Below are positions 37,602 through 45,385 of a DNA stretch of 45,385 bases, one piece after another. Numbering within the stretch: the first letter of the stretch is position 1; every line of letters starts with the position of its first letter. The notes below the pieces were generated by a model. That model saw only the letters and a list, made by a program, of their open reading frames with translations. It was not told the DNA's origin and did not search any database. This DNA comes from an uncultured marine group I thaumarchaeote (lineage in GTDB: Archaea; Thermoproteota; Nitrososphaeria; Nitrososphaerales; Nitrosopumilaceae), in assembly GCA_902511735.1 (NCBI GenBank), contig CABXGK010000003.1, forward strand, positions 1 to 45,385, written 5' to 3'. Both the position numbers and the translations under genes were made by a program.

Positions 37602-38437
37602 CCAAGATGCTAAAGAGAGTCTTACAAGATGTTCTCTCCAAAGAAGAAAATGAACAGTTAATCTCTGCATTTGATCAAATTGGAGATATCATTATTGTAC
37701 GAATTCCTGATTCATTAGTTTCAAAAAAACAGATCATTGGAAAAACATTACTAGAACAGGTCAGTACAGCAAATTCTATTTTTTATCAGTCATCTCCAGT
37801 CGAAGGTGATTTTAGAACAAGAAAACTTGAAGTGATTGCAGGAGAAGACAAAACTCAAACAGAATACAAAGAAAATGGATGTAGATTCATCGTAGATGTG
37901 GAAAAAGCGTTCTTTTCACCACGATTATCAACAGAAAGAGAACGAATTGCAGGATTGGTAAATGATGGAGAGGTGGTAATCAATATGTTTGGAGGTGTAG
38001 GAATGTTTTCCATACTTGCAGCAAAAGATACTTCATGTACTGTATACAATATTGATCTCAATCCGGTTGCAGCACAACTGTGTAAAGAAAATACTCAGAT
38101 TAACAAACTAAAAGGTGAGGTTATCTCTTTGAACGGGGATGCAACTCAAGTAATTGAAGAACAATTGTCAGGTAAAGCAGACAGAGTGTTGATGTTATTG
38201 CCTGAACGTTCGGATGAGTTTTTAGATTCAGCATTAAATGGATTGAAAGATAAAGGAATAATTCATTATTATTCTCACATGCATGCTGATAAAAAACAAG
38301 ATGCACCAAAATTATCTGAAGAACATTTTATGAGCGTAAACAAAACAAAAGCAAAAATAATAACTTCACGAAATGTTAGACCTGTAGGACCAAGATTTTA
38401 TCAAACCGTAGTTGATGTAAAAATTTCTAAAAACTAA
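37598..38437 (+). CDS. trm5: tRNA (guanine37-N1)-methyltransferase, Trm5 family
   Basis: VDVEKAFFSPRLSTERERIAGLVNDGEVVINMFGGVGMFSILAAK; LLPERSDEFLDSAL. Confidence 0.92.
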   Translation: MTKMLKRVLQDVLSKEENEQLISAFDQIGDIIIVRIPDSLVSKKQIIGKTLLEQVSTANSIFYQSSPVEGDFRTRKLEVIAGEDKTQTEYKENGCRFIVDVEKAFFSPRLSTERERIAGLVNDGEVVINMFGGVGMFSILAAKDTSCTVYNIDLNPVAAQLCKENTQINKLKGEVISLNGDATQVIEEQLSGKADRVLMLLPERSDEFLDSALNGLKDKGIIHYYSHMHADKKQDAPKLSEEHFMSVNKTKAKIITSRNVRPVGPRFYQTVVDVKISKN

Positions 38438-38652
38438 TTGTCATCAATTAATGAAGAAGGTTTTGCCGAAGTTGTAGCCATTTGATAACCAATCCAAGAA
38501 ACTATTCCTAAGACACCGCCTACAACCATGAGTATAGTCAATTGTAGAACAATTGGGCTCCATTCAGAAAGCATCAAAAGATATGCATATACAAAAAATG
38601 CTGCTATACAAGATACAAAGATGAAAACACCCATTGCTTTTCGTCTTGACAT
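38434..38652 (-). CDS. Small two-TM membrane protein
   Basis: 72 aa with two hydrophobic segments. Confidence 0.65.
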   Translation of the reverse strand: MSRRKAMGVFIFVSCIAAFFVYAYLLMLSEWSPIVLQLTILMVVGGVLGIVSWIGYQMATTSAKPSSLIDDN

Positions 38653-38676
38653 GTCGATTCGAACTAAAACAGTAAT

Positions 38677-39174
38677 TTAACTGAACTCAATTGACATCAT
38701 ATAGGCATCTTCACCATCACGATAATACGACTTTAGTCTTTGTTTGATATCCATGCCCAAGTCTTGGTATAATTTTACAGCCTCAGTATTACTACAACGC
38801 ACCTCAAGATACATTTCATCACATTGTTTTTCTTTTACACCCTTGAATGCTTCATTGACAAGAATTTTTCCATAGCCATTTCCACGAAATTCTTCTAAAA
38901 CTGCAACAGACACAACGTGACCTTTTTTGACAAATCCTAATTTTTTAAAGTTAGAAAATCCAAATTCAGTTTTACACATGATATATCCTACAAATTGACC
39001 ACTTTTTTCAGCGACTAGAAATGCCTCTGGTGTTTCAGCTAAGAGACTTTCATAGAAATAATCAGAATAGTGTTCAGGGAGTGTTTTCATGTTAATTTCC
39101 ATTACACCAATAAGATCACTAGGCTCACAGCGCCTGAATATGGCTCCATTATGCTCTCTGAGAATTACTTGCAT
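38677..39174 (-). CDS. GNAT N-acetyltransferase, RimI/archaeal Ard1-like
   Basis: VVSVAVLEEFRGNGYGKILVNEAFKGVKEKQCDEMYLEVRCSNTEAVKLYQDLGM. Confidence 0.93.
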   Translation of the reverse strand: MQVILREHNGAIFRRCEPSDLIGVMEINMKTLPEHYSDYFYESLLAETPEAFLVAEKSGQFVGYIMCKTEFGFSNFKKLGFVKKGHVVSVAVLEEFRGNGYGKILVNEAFKGVKEKQCDEMYLEVRCSNTEAVKLYQDLGMDIKQRLKSYYRDGEDAYMMSIEFS

Positions 39175-39247
39175 ACTAGTAGATGAAACCTTCGATATTT
39201 AATCTAGAGCTGGAAAAGCAATTATGGTCTTGTGATCTACGTTTCTT

Positions 39248-40345
39248 ATGATAGAGCCTACTCAAGAATTTATTAGACAAATTGTAAAAAATCACTTTGA
39301 CGTTTCTGATGAGGAAGTAGGTCTTGTGAAAATGCAATTTTATTTTGAGGATCAAGATTTCAAAGAAAAGTTTGTTCGTTTAACACAAGAATTAGAAACT
39401 AACAATTTACTTTGTACACTTGAAAAAGAAGGTTACAGACACATGGTAGTAGTATCAAAACTACCAAAACAAAAAAAGAGAAAGTGGTTATCAAAATCAT
39501 GGACGCCGAGACTGATGTTTGCAGCAACTGTAATCATGGTATTGATTGATGGATATTACAGAACACAAGGACTAAACACATTTCCACTCATCAAACCTAT
39601 TGGCGACCCACTTGGAGTTGCAATTGTATATGCATGGGCATTGTTAGGCATCTTAGGAGTTCACGAAGCAGGACATTTGATTGCTGCAAAATGGCATAAA
39701 ATAAAGACAACATGGCCATATTTCATTCCAGGAATTCCTGTCTTTGGAATACCAACATTTGGAGCGTTCATTCAGTCAAGAAGTCTTACAGTAAACAGAG
39801 ACATTTTGTTTGATATTGCAGTAGCTGGTCCAATAGCAGGATTGGTAGTTGCAGTAGTTGTTGTAATTTTTGGTGCATGGACATCGCCAGTAATTGACAG
39901 TCAAGTGGCAGAAGATCTGATGAGAGGTTCAACACTCTTCCCTATGAATGAAAATTTGATTATGAAAGGTGCACTTGCGCTATTTGACAAGGATGGAAGC
40001 GAGGTTGAAGTGATAATGTCACCAATAATGTTTGCAGCATGGCTTGGATTTTTAATCACATTTTTGAATTTGTTGCCGGCGTGGCAATTAGATGGAGGTC
40101 ACATGTCAAGAGTCATTTTGGGACAAAAATGGCACAAGTTTGCAACGTATGGAAGTTTAGGAGTCTTAGTATTACTGAATTACTGGATGATGGCAATTTT
40201 TATTTTAATTCTTAGTTCAAGAAGTAAAGATGCAAGACCATTAGATGACATATCACCACTGTCAAAGAATAGAAAAATTGTCTATATCGGAGTTATTGTG
40301 TTAGCATTTTTGTGTGCACCACTACCTGCATCAATTTTCCCTTAG
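39248..40345 (+). CDS. Site-2 protease family (M50) intramembrane metalloprotease
   Basis: GVHEAGHLIAAKWHKI (HExxH) and LLPAWQLDGGHMSRVILG; multiple TM. Confidence 0.94.
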   Translation: MIEPTQEFIRQIVKNHFDVSDEEVGLVKMQFYFEDQDFKEKFVRLTQELETNNLLCTLEKEGYRHMVVVSKLPKQKKRKWLSKSWTPRLMFAATVIMVLIDGYYRTQGLNTFPLIKPIGDPLGVAIVYAWALLGILGVHEAGHLIAAKWHKIKTTWPYFIPGIPVFGIPTFGAFIQSRSLTVNRDILFDIAVAGPIAGLVVAVVVVIFGAWTSPVIDSQVAEDLMRGSTLFPMNENLIMKGALALFDKDGSEVEVIMSPIMFAAWLGFLITFLNLLPAWQLDGGHMSRVILGQKWHKFATYGSLGVLVLLNYWMMAIFILILSSRSKDARPLDDISPLSKNRKIVYIGVIVLAFLCAPLPASIFP

Positions 40346-41419
40346 TAAAGTACGTGCGCCATCTTCTATAACCTGTACTTTTTGTCGTGGACCTTGATTC
40401 TTTAGGATATAGTCCATTGATTTTTTGATTCCGTCAACTGGAATCATTCCAAGTTTTTTGATGTACAGTTCAGGTAAGATAGATGTGATTGCTATTTGAG
40501 AATTCTTTTGAATTTCTGATAAGAATAGAAGATTTTCCATTCCATCTTCATATTTTGATGCATTTTTAATTCGTTCAGGAGTTATGCGACCATCAATTAG
40601 TTTTTGAAATGTTTCAGAACCCAAACCAGCCATACATTCAGCAACTAAAATGATTAATCCCTGATTTTTAATCGAGGTGTAAAAGTTCCATATTGAATTT
40701 AATGAAGACGATAATGTTTGATTGCTTGCATCTCTTCCGGTACTAATTATCATTGTACGGAATTTTTCTTCAAAGGTTGCAGTAGATTTTACTAATTCTT
40801 TTGCTACAGATGATGTCTTTGATGGATGACCAACCTGTAATCCTGAGATTCCTTTTTTGTTTGCAGTAATTTCAATACATGACACCTCAAAGCCATCTGT
40901 GAATGATTTTGCGTCATTCATAGATGGAGAATCTTTACCAGGGTTTGGGGTATTTCCTGAGCGATGTGAAAATGCCTCTATCATTTTGTCTGCTCCAAAC
41001 TTGCGGAGCAATCTTGTTGCTACCGTTTCATATCCAAATAGTCCATCAAACTGTGCCTCACCAATGAATACTAAATTTGAGTTTGATAATTCCTGTTCCT
41101 CAAATTCGTTAATACTTACAGTATCAGGATTGTTTGCTTTTACTTGCGGGAGATTTCTTTTATCAACTGATAATTTTGGTTTTGAAAATGATTTGATTTC
41201 ACATTTTTCATATATTTTATCAAGAGTTTTTTGGATAGATTCACTGTAATTTTGAATAACAATTTCAGTTGGTTTTGATAAATCTAATCCCTCTAGATTT
41301 TCATTTATCACAGAGTCATCAATTACTGGTTTTTCAAACTCTATTCTTTCATCTAGATTTTCAGCCATAATATCTAAGACGACTTCATTTTTTCCATAGT
41401 TCAACCAGATTTCAGGCAT
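40331..41419 (-). CDS. Divergent LarA-like (DUF2088) protein
   Basis: N-terminus MPEIWLNYGKNEVVLDIMAENLDERIEFEKP resembles the LarA N-domain; 362 aa. Canonical LarA active-site motifs not evident. Confidence 0.55.
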   Translation of the reverse strand: MPEIWLNYGKNEVVLDIMAENLDERIEFEKPVIDDSVINENLEGLDLSKPTEIVIQNYSESIQKTLDKIYEKCEIKSFSKPKLSVDKRNLPQVKANNPDTVSINEFEEQELSNSNLVFIGEAQFDGLFGYETVATRLLRKFGADKMIEAFSHRSGNTPNPGKDSPSMNDAKSFTDGFEVSCIEITANKKGISGLQVGHPSKTSSVAKELVKSTATFEEKFRTMIISTGRDASNQTLSSSLNSIWNFYTSIKNQGLIILVAECMAGLGSETFQKLIDGRITPERIKNASKYEDGMENLLFLSEIQKNSQIAITSILPELYIKKLGMIPVDGIKKSMDYILKNQGPRQKVQVIEDGARTLLREN

Positions 41420-41528
41420 AATTGATCCATAATACTAGTAAAGATAAAGACATCTTTTGATCGTTCTAGTTTTTTTTTTGAGAAAATTGCCAATACCAAT
41501 TAATTCCAGTTAATTTTTCAAGGAATCA

Positions 41529-43571
41529 TTGTATAAACTCGGATTTCTTTTGATATTAGTGATGGGAATGTCTGTGATTCCTTTTTCATTTTCTGAAGAG
41601 ATTCCAGATTGGGTGAAATATACGGCACAGTGGTGGGCAGACAGAAAAATCTCTCAAAGTGATTTTACAAATGCATTAGAGTCATTAATCAAAGATGGAA
41701 TAATTAACATTCCACCAACAGAAATGGCACCCCCAGGACCTGACAAAACTATTCCAGATTGGGTGAGAAATACTGCAGGATGGTGGGCAGATGACTACAT
41801 TCCAGATTCAGATTTCATCAATGCAGTGCAATATTTGATAAGTGTAGGATTGATAGAAGTCAAAGTATCTACTCCAGAAATTGTTGAAGAAATTGTTGAA
41901 ATTGAAAAAAGTGTTCCGTTAATGTTGTTAGTAGAAGGATATGATACAGTTACACCAGAAAAGAAATTTGTTTTAGATGTCCTAGTGTTTAATGCTGAAA
42001 AATATCCTAAAGCTTCTCCAAAATTCGACAGAAATGCATCATATACTGTGGATGGTGTGAATGTAGAAATAGAATTACATAATGAAGAAGGACAAATTCA
42101 CACTTTTTCTGGAACCACTAAAGATGGATTCTTACGATATGAGATATTAGCACGTGAAACTAGTCAGGATGGTACACTTTGGATGATAAATAATCTGTAC
42201 ACTGTAGATGTTTCTGTGTCATTGGATGGAGAAAGTACAGGAAAAACTCATCAATTTTTTGGAGGTGCCAATTATGATAAAGGTTCAGCAGTAGTAGATA
42301 CATCATGGTCAAAAACAGTTCTCAAAACTGTAGAGATTAATGACTCTACTGCAAATGGACCTGAACTAATTAACAGTGATACCTTTGGTACATCTGTTGC
42401 AAACATTGGGGATTTGAATGGTGATGGAGTAGATGACTTGGCTGTGGGAGCTGCTGATGATAATGGAAGTAATAATCGTGGTGGAGTGCACATTTTGTTT
42501 ATGAACACTGATGGCTCTGTGGATTCGACTGAAGAGATTAACTCATCAACTACAAATGGACCTGATTTGGCTAGTAATGATTTCTTTGGTAGATCTATTG
42601 CAAACATTGGTGACCTTGACAATAATGGTTTTGATGATTTAGCAGTAGGTGCAACTGGTGATAATGAAGGAGGTAATAATCGTGGTGCAGTGCACATTTT
42701 GTTTATGGATGAAGACCCTGGAAATGGTCTTGCAAAAGCAGCTGAAGAGATTAACTCATCAACTACAAATGGACCTGATTTAGACGATGATGATGAATTT
42801 GGTAGATCTATTGCAAACATTGGGGATTTTAATGGTGATGGAGTAGATGACATTGCAGTTGGTGCAGATATGAATGGAGCTAACAATAAGGGTGCCATAC
42901 ACATTTTGTTTATGGATGAAGACCCTGGAAATGGTCTTCCAAAAGCAGCTGTAGAGATTAATGATGATACTGCAAATGGACCTGCAATAAATAACCAGGA
43001 TAAATTTGGAATATCTATTGCAAACATTGGGGATTTGAATGGTGATGGAGTAAATGACATTGCAGTTGGTGCACATGGTGCGGATACAGGTGAGTCAGGA
43101 GGCAATAACGCAGGTGAAGTGCACATTATGTTCATGAACACTGATGGCTCTGTGGATTCGACTGAAGAGATTAATTACTCCACTGAAAATGGACCTGAAT
43201 TAGCCGGTGGTGATAACTTTGGAACATCTATTGTAAACATTGGAGATTTGGATGGTGATGGAGTAAATGACATTGCAGTTGGTGCAGAAAAAGATGAAAT
43301 GGATGAAAATGGTGATTCTAGTGGAGGCGATGATCGTGGTGCAGTACACATTTTCCATATGAACATGAATGGTTCTATAGACTCCACTGTAGAAATTAAT
43401 GATTCAACTGAAAATGGACCTGTTTTAGATGATGCTGATTGGTTTGGTAGAGCAGTTGTAAACCTTGGAGATTGGGATGGTAATGGAGTAAATGATTTGG
43501 CGGTAGGGGCACATGGTGATGATGATTCAGGTAATGCTCGCGGTGCAGTACACATACTATTTTTGGAATAA
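41529..43571 (+). CDS. Secreted protein: two PDWV..WWAD modules plus six FG-GAP/integrin-type beta-propeller repeats
   Basis: TTG start, signal peptide; IPDWVKYTAQWWADRKI and IPDWVRNTAGWWADDYI; six repeats FGxSIANIGDLNGDGVDDIAVGA....RGAVHILFM. Confidence 0.9.
   Translation: MYKLGFLLILVMGMSVIPFSFSEEIPDWVKYTAQWWADRKISQSDFTNALESLIKDGIINIPPTEMAPPGPDKTIPDWVRNTAGWWADDYIPDSDFINAVQYLISVGLIEVKVSTPEIVEEIVEIEKSVPLMLLVEGYDTVTPEKKFVLDVLVFNAEKYPKASPKFDRNASYTVDGVNVEIELHNEEGQIHTFSGTTKDGFLRYEILARETSQDGTLWMINNLYTVDVSVSLDGESTGKTHQFFGGANYDKGSAVVDTSWSKTVLKTVEINDSTANGPELINSDTFGTSVANIGDLNGDGVDDLAVGAADDNGSNNRGGVHILFMNTDGSVDSTEEINSSTTNGPDLASNDFFGRSIANIGDLDNNGFDDLAVGATGDNEGGNNRGAVHILFMDEDPGNGLAKAAEEINSSTTNGPDLDDDDEFGRSIANIGDFNGDGVDDIAVGADMNGANNKGAIHILFMDEDPGNGLPKAAVEINDDTANGPAINNQDKFGISIANIGDLNGDGVNDIAVGAHGADTGESGGNNAGEVHIMFMNTDGSVDSTEEINYSTENGPELAGGDNFGTSIVNIGDLDGDGVNDIAVGAEKDEMDENGDSSGGDDRGAVHIFHMNMNGSIDSTVEINDSTENGPVLDDADWFGRAVVNLGDWDGNGVNDLAVGAHGDDDSGNARGAVHILFLE
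42333..43571. repeat. Six degenerate tandem repeats of about 200 bp encoding FG-GAP blades
   Basis: Recurring 'gagattaa...aatggacctga...ggtagatctattgcaaacattggggatttgaatggtgatggagta' blocks. Confidence 0.93.
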
Positions 43572-43607
43572 TCAACATATATTGAATACAATTGTACAAC
43601 ATACAAC

Positions 43608-44210
43608 ATGGAATTTGCTAAAGAATTTTCAGCATTTCTTTATGAAAAAAAGATTATCAGATTTGGAGATTTCACTTTGGCAAGCGGAAAAAAGAGTCCA
43701 TATTATATTGATTTGAGATTAGTTCCAAGTTATCCAATTTACTATAGAAAAATGATCAAGGGATTACAAAATTTGATTGCAGAAGATATAGGGTTTGAAA
43801 ACTTTCACTCTCTAGTTTCAGTTCCGACAGGTGGATTGGTAGTTGCAGCATCACTTGCAACTGAAATTCTAAAACCGCTCATCTATGTAAGAAAACAAGC
43901 AAAAGAACATGGAACAGGAAAAGCAGTTGAAGGTGTCACATGTCAAGACATGAAACTGTTAATGATTGAAGACGTTGTTACAAGTGGTGGCTCTGTCATT
44001 AATGCAATAAAATCAATCAAAGAAGAAAAAATGACTGTAACTGATGCATATGCAATAGTCGATAGAATGGAAGGAGCAACTGAAGCATTACTAGCAGAAG
44101 GGGTAAAACTTCACAGTCTTTTAACAGTTAAAGAGATTGCAGAAAACTTGTTTGAGCAAAAATTAATCTCACAAGATGTACTAAAGCAGGTTCAAGATAG
44201 AGTAAATTGA
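43608..44210 (+). CDS. pyrE: Orotate phosphoribosyltransferase
   Basis: FTLASGKKSPYYIDLR, MLIEDVVTSGGSVINAI PRPP motif (LMIEDVVTSGGS). Confidence 0.95.
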   Translation: MEFAKEFSAFLYEKKIIRFGDFTLASGKKSPYYIDLRLVPSYPIYYRKMIKGLQNLIAEDIGFENFHSLVSVPTGGLVVAASLATEILKPLIYVRKQAKEHGTGKAVEGVTCQDMKLLMIEDVVTSGGSVINAIKSIKEEKMTVTDAYAIVDRMEGATEALLAEGVKLHSLLTVKEIAENLFEQKLISQDVLKQVQDRVN

Positions 44211-44212
44211 GG

Positions 44213-44273
44213 CAGCTCAGTCAAATGCCTTTACATCATTAATCAGGTATAACTCTGATTCTTCATTGCAGCC
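44213..44273 (-). ncRNA. Candidate dual-guide C/D box sRNA
   Basis: RC GGCTGCA ATGAAGA(C) ATCAGAGTTATAC CTGA(D') TTA ATGATGT(C') AAAGGCATTTGA CTGA(D) GCTGCC; guide lengths 13 and 12 nt, D'-C' spacer 3 nt. Ends approximate. Confidence 0.6.
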
Positions 44274-44309
44274 AATACGAGTAGAATTTAGCTGGAATTA
44301 AAATTTTAG

Positions 44310-44383
44310 TGGGCCCGATGGGCTTCGATCCCATGGCTCCTCGGTTATGAGCCGAGTACTCTACTAGGCTGAGTTACGGGCCC
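44310..44383 (-). tRNA. tRNA with CAT anticodon (Ile2 or elongator Met)
   Basis: RC GGGCCCG TA ACTC AGCCTAGTA GAGT A CTCGG CTCATAA CCGAG GAGCC ATGGG ATCGAAG CCCAT CGGGCCC A; all stems pair. Confidence 0.9.
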
Positions 44384-44421
44384 TAGAAAAAAATAATTTC
44401 AACTGGGTAAAAAGTGTTAGA

Positions 44422-45057
44422 TTAGCAGTAAGCTTCGTAGCAACTGTCTAACAAGAGATTTTGTGCGTCAACAGATTTTTGTGCTGTTGATAACATCAAG
44501 GAGTCATCCAATTTTGTATCGTTAATGACTTTTTCCCATGATGCTGCATGTCGAATGTCAGCAGTCATGTGCTCTTCAAAGTATTCTGTTGCATCTTTTG
44601 TATCAATGCCATAGAATTCTTTCAATCCTTCTAGTTTGGTTTGACTTACTTGAGGAATTTCTTTTTCAAATGCATACATTGCACATGCTCCATTATCATA
44701 AGAATTCATAAGTGAATCCAAGTTAGATACTGCTTTGTTGGTTTTCTCAAGACCTTGATAGCCTTGTAGTTCTGATTCAGAAATTCCCATAGAACCTGCA
44801 AATTTCTCCCATAGAGGAATGTGCTCGGCTTCTTCTTTCATGTTCTGAATTAGCTCATCTTTCATTTCAGGAGTTGCATCATTTACCAATGGTTCCATGA
44901 ATTGTGGGACCTGTTTGACTAATTGATAATATTCTTTAGAATAACCCTTTAGTGATTCTAGTTCCAGTTTTCCATCAGACCACATCTCATAAAATGGATG
45001 TTTGAGTAAACTTTTCTCTTCAATAATTTGATCGATTTGTTTGATTAGAGAACCCAT
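44422..45057 (-). CDS. TenA/PqqC-superfamily haem-oxygenase-fold protein, CADD-like; candidate pABA synthase
   Basis: LLKHPFYEMWSDGKLELESLKGYSKEYYQ, NMKEEAEHIPLWEKFA, AMYAFEKEIPQVSQTKLEGLKEFYG, EHMTADIRHAASWE (HxxxDxxH). Confidence 0.82.
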   Translation of the reverse strand: MGSLIKQIDQIIEEKSLLKHPFYEMWSDGKLELESLKGYSKEYYQLVKQVPQFMEPLVNDATPEMKDELIQNMKEEAEHIPLWEKFAGSMGISESELQGYQGLEKTNKAVSNLDSLMNSYDNGACAMYAFEKEIPQVSQTKLEGLKEFYGIDTKDATEYFEEHMTADIRHAASWEKVINDTKLDDSLMLSTAQKSVDAQNLLLDSCYEAYC

Positions 45058-45135
45058 GAATGATGTTCTTGGATTTAGGATAAAAAAGCTTGTGATTACA
45101 AAAAGTTTTATGGATTAGAAGAGCCGGAATTTTAA

Positions 45136-45210
45136 GCTCCTGTAGTGTAGTCCGGTCAAGCATTTAGGCCTTTCACGCCTGAGACTCGGGTTCGAATCCC
45201 GACGGGAGCA
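45136..45210 (+). tRNA. tRNA-Glu(TTC)
   Basis: Acceptor GCTCCTG/CGGGAGC, anticodon stem TAGGC/GCCTG with loop CTTTCAC, T-arm CGGG TTCGAAT CCCG. Confidence 0.94.
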
Positions 45211-45245
45211 TACATATTTGACTTAGAAGCCCAAAAATGAAAAAA

Positions 45246-45385
45246 TTATTTTAATAGATTGTAGAGTTCGTGGATATTATATTCGCACATATTCATTCGT
45301 GGGTTAATCACAACATCAGTCCCATAATATTGAGTATAGAATTTATGATGTTCAATGATTAATTTTCTTAATTTTGTACGAGTTA
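45246..45385 (-). CDS. C-terminal fragment of an unidentified protein (runs off window)
   Basis: RC open frame ...TRTKLRKLIIEHHKFYTQYYGTDVVINPRMNMCEYNIHELYNLLK*. Confidence 0.5.
   Translation of the reverse strand, partial: TRTKLRKLIIEHHKFYTQYYGTDVVINPRMNMCEYNIHELYNLLK

Noticed and set aside
42272-43609. Long minus-strand ORFs (42272..43141, 42780..43076, 43175..43609) opposite the FG-GAP gene
   Set aside because: Antisense shadows of a repetitive coding region; repetitive Pro/Ser-rich translation with no start context, and the plus-strand protein is clearly real.
1-45385. CRISPR arrays, transposons, integrases or phage modules
   Set aside because: No regularly spaced direct repeats outside coding repeats, and no recognisable recombinase or transposase among the ORFs.

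Overview
The window is AT-rich archaeal DNA with gene content and protein sequences typical of an ammonia-oxidising thaumarchaeon (Nitrosopumilus-like). It is mostly a core translation and secretion region. The minus strand carries an spc-type cluster (uL18-uS5-uL30-uL15-secY-adkA-EMC3/DUF106-cmk-cbf5). The plus strand carries detached eL32-eL19 and secE-spt5-uL11 // uL1-uL10. There is also a 5S rRNA next to a C2H2 mini-protein and eL30-nusA-uS12-uS7, plus alaS, leuS, ABCE1, trm5, ftsY, prefoldin alpha and dtdA. Metabolic genes include argF, sod, pckA, pyrE, a 2-hydroxyacid dehydrogenase and an LhgO-like oxidase. I found four tRNAs: Ser-GGA with an apparent 14-nt intron, Gln-CTG with C33, a CAT-anticodon tRNA with an odd elbow, and Glu-TTC. 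I saw no CRISPR array, transposase or phage module. The best second-look items are: (1) a CADD-like haem-oxygenase-fold protein that keeps the metal ligands and probable self-sacrificing Tyr/Lys, so a candidate oxygen-dependent pABA synthase; (2) an unannotated dual-guide C/D box sRNA candidate just downstream of a tRNA; (3) a six-blade FG-GAP secreted protein with internal DNA duplication; (4) an FtsY with a Pro-Glu-Gln linker and extra C-terminal tail; (5) a uS5 with a Gly/Arg-rich N-terminus; (6) the 42-aa zinc-finger ORF between 5S rRNA and eL30. All assignments come from reading the sequence and from family knowledge; no searches were run.
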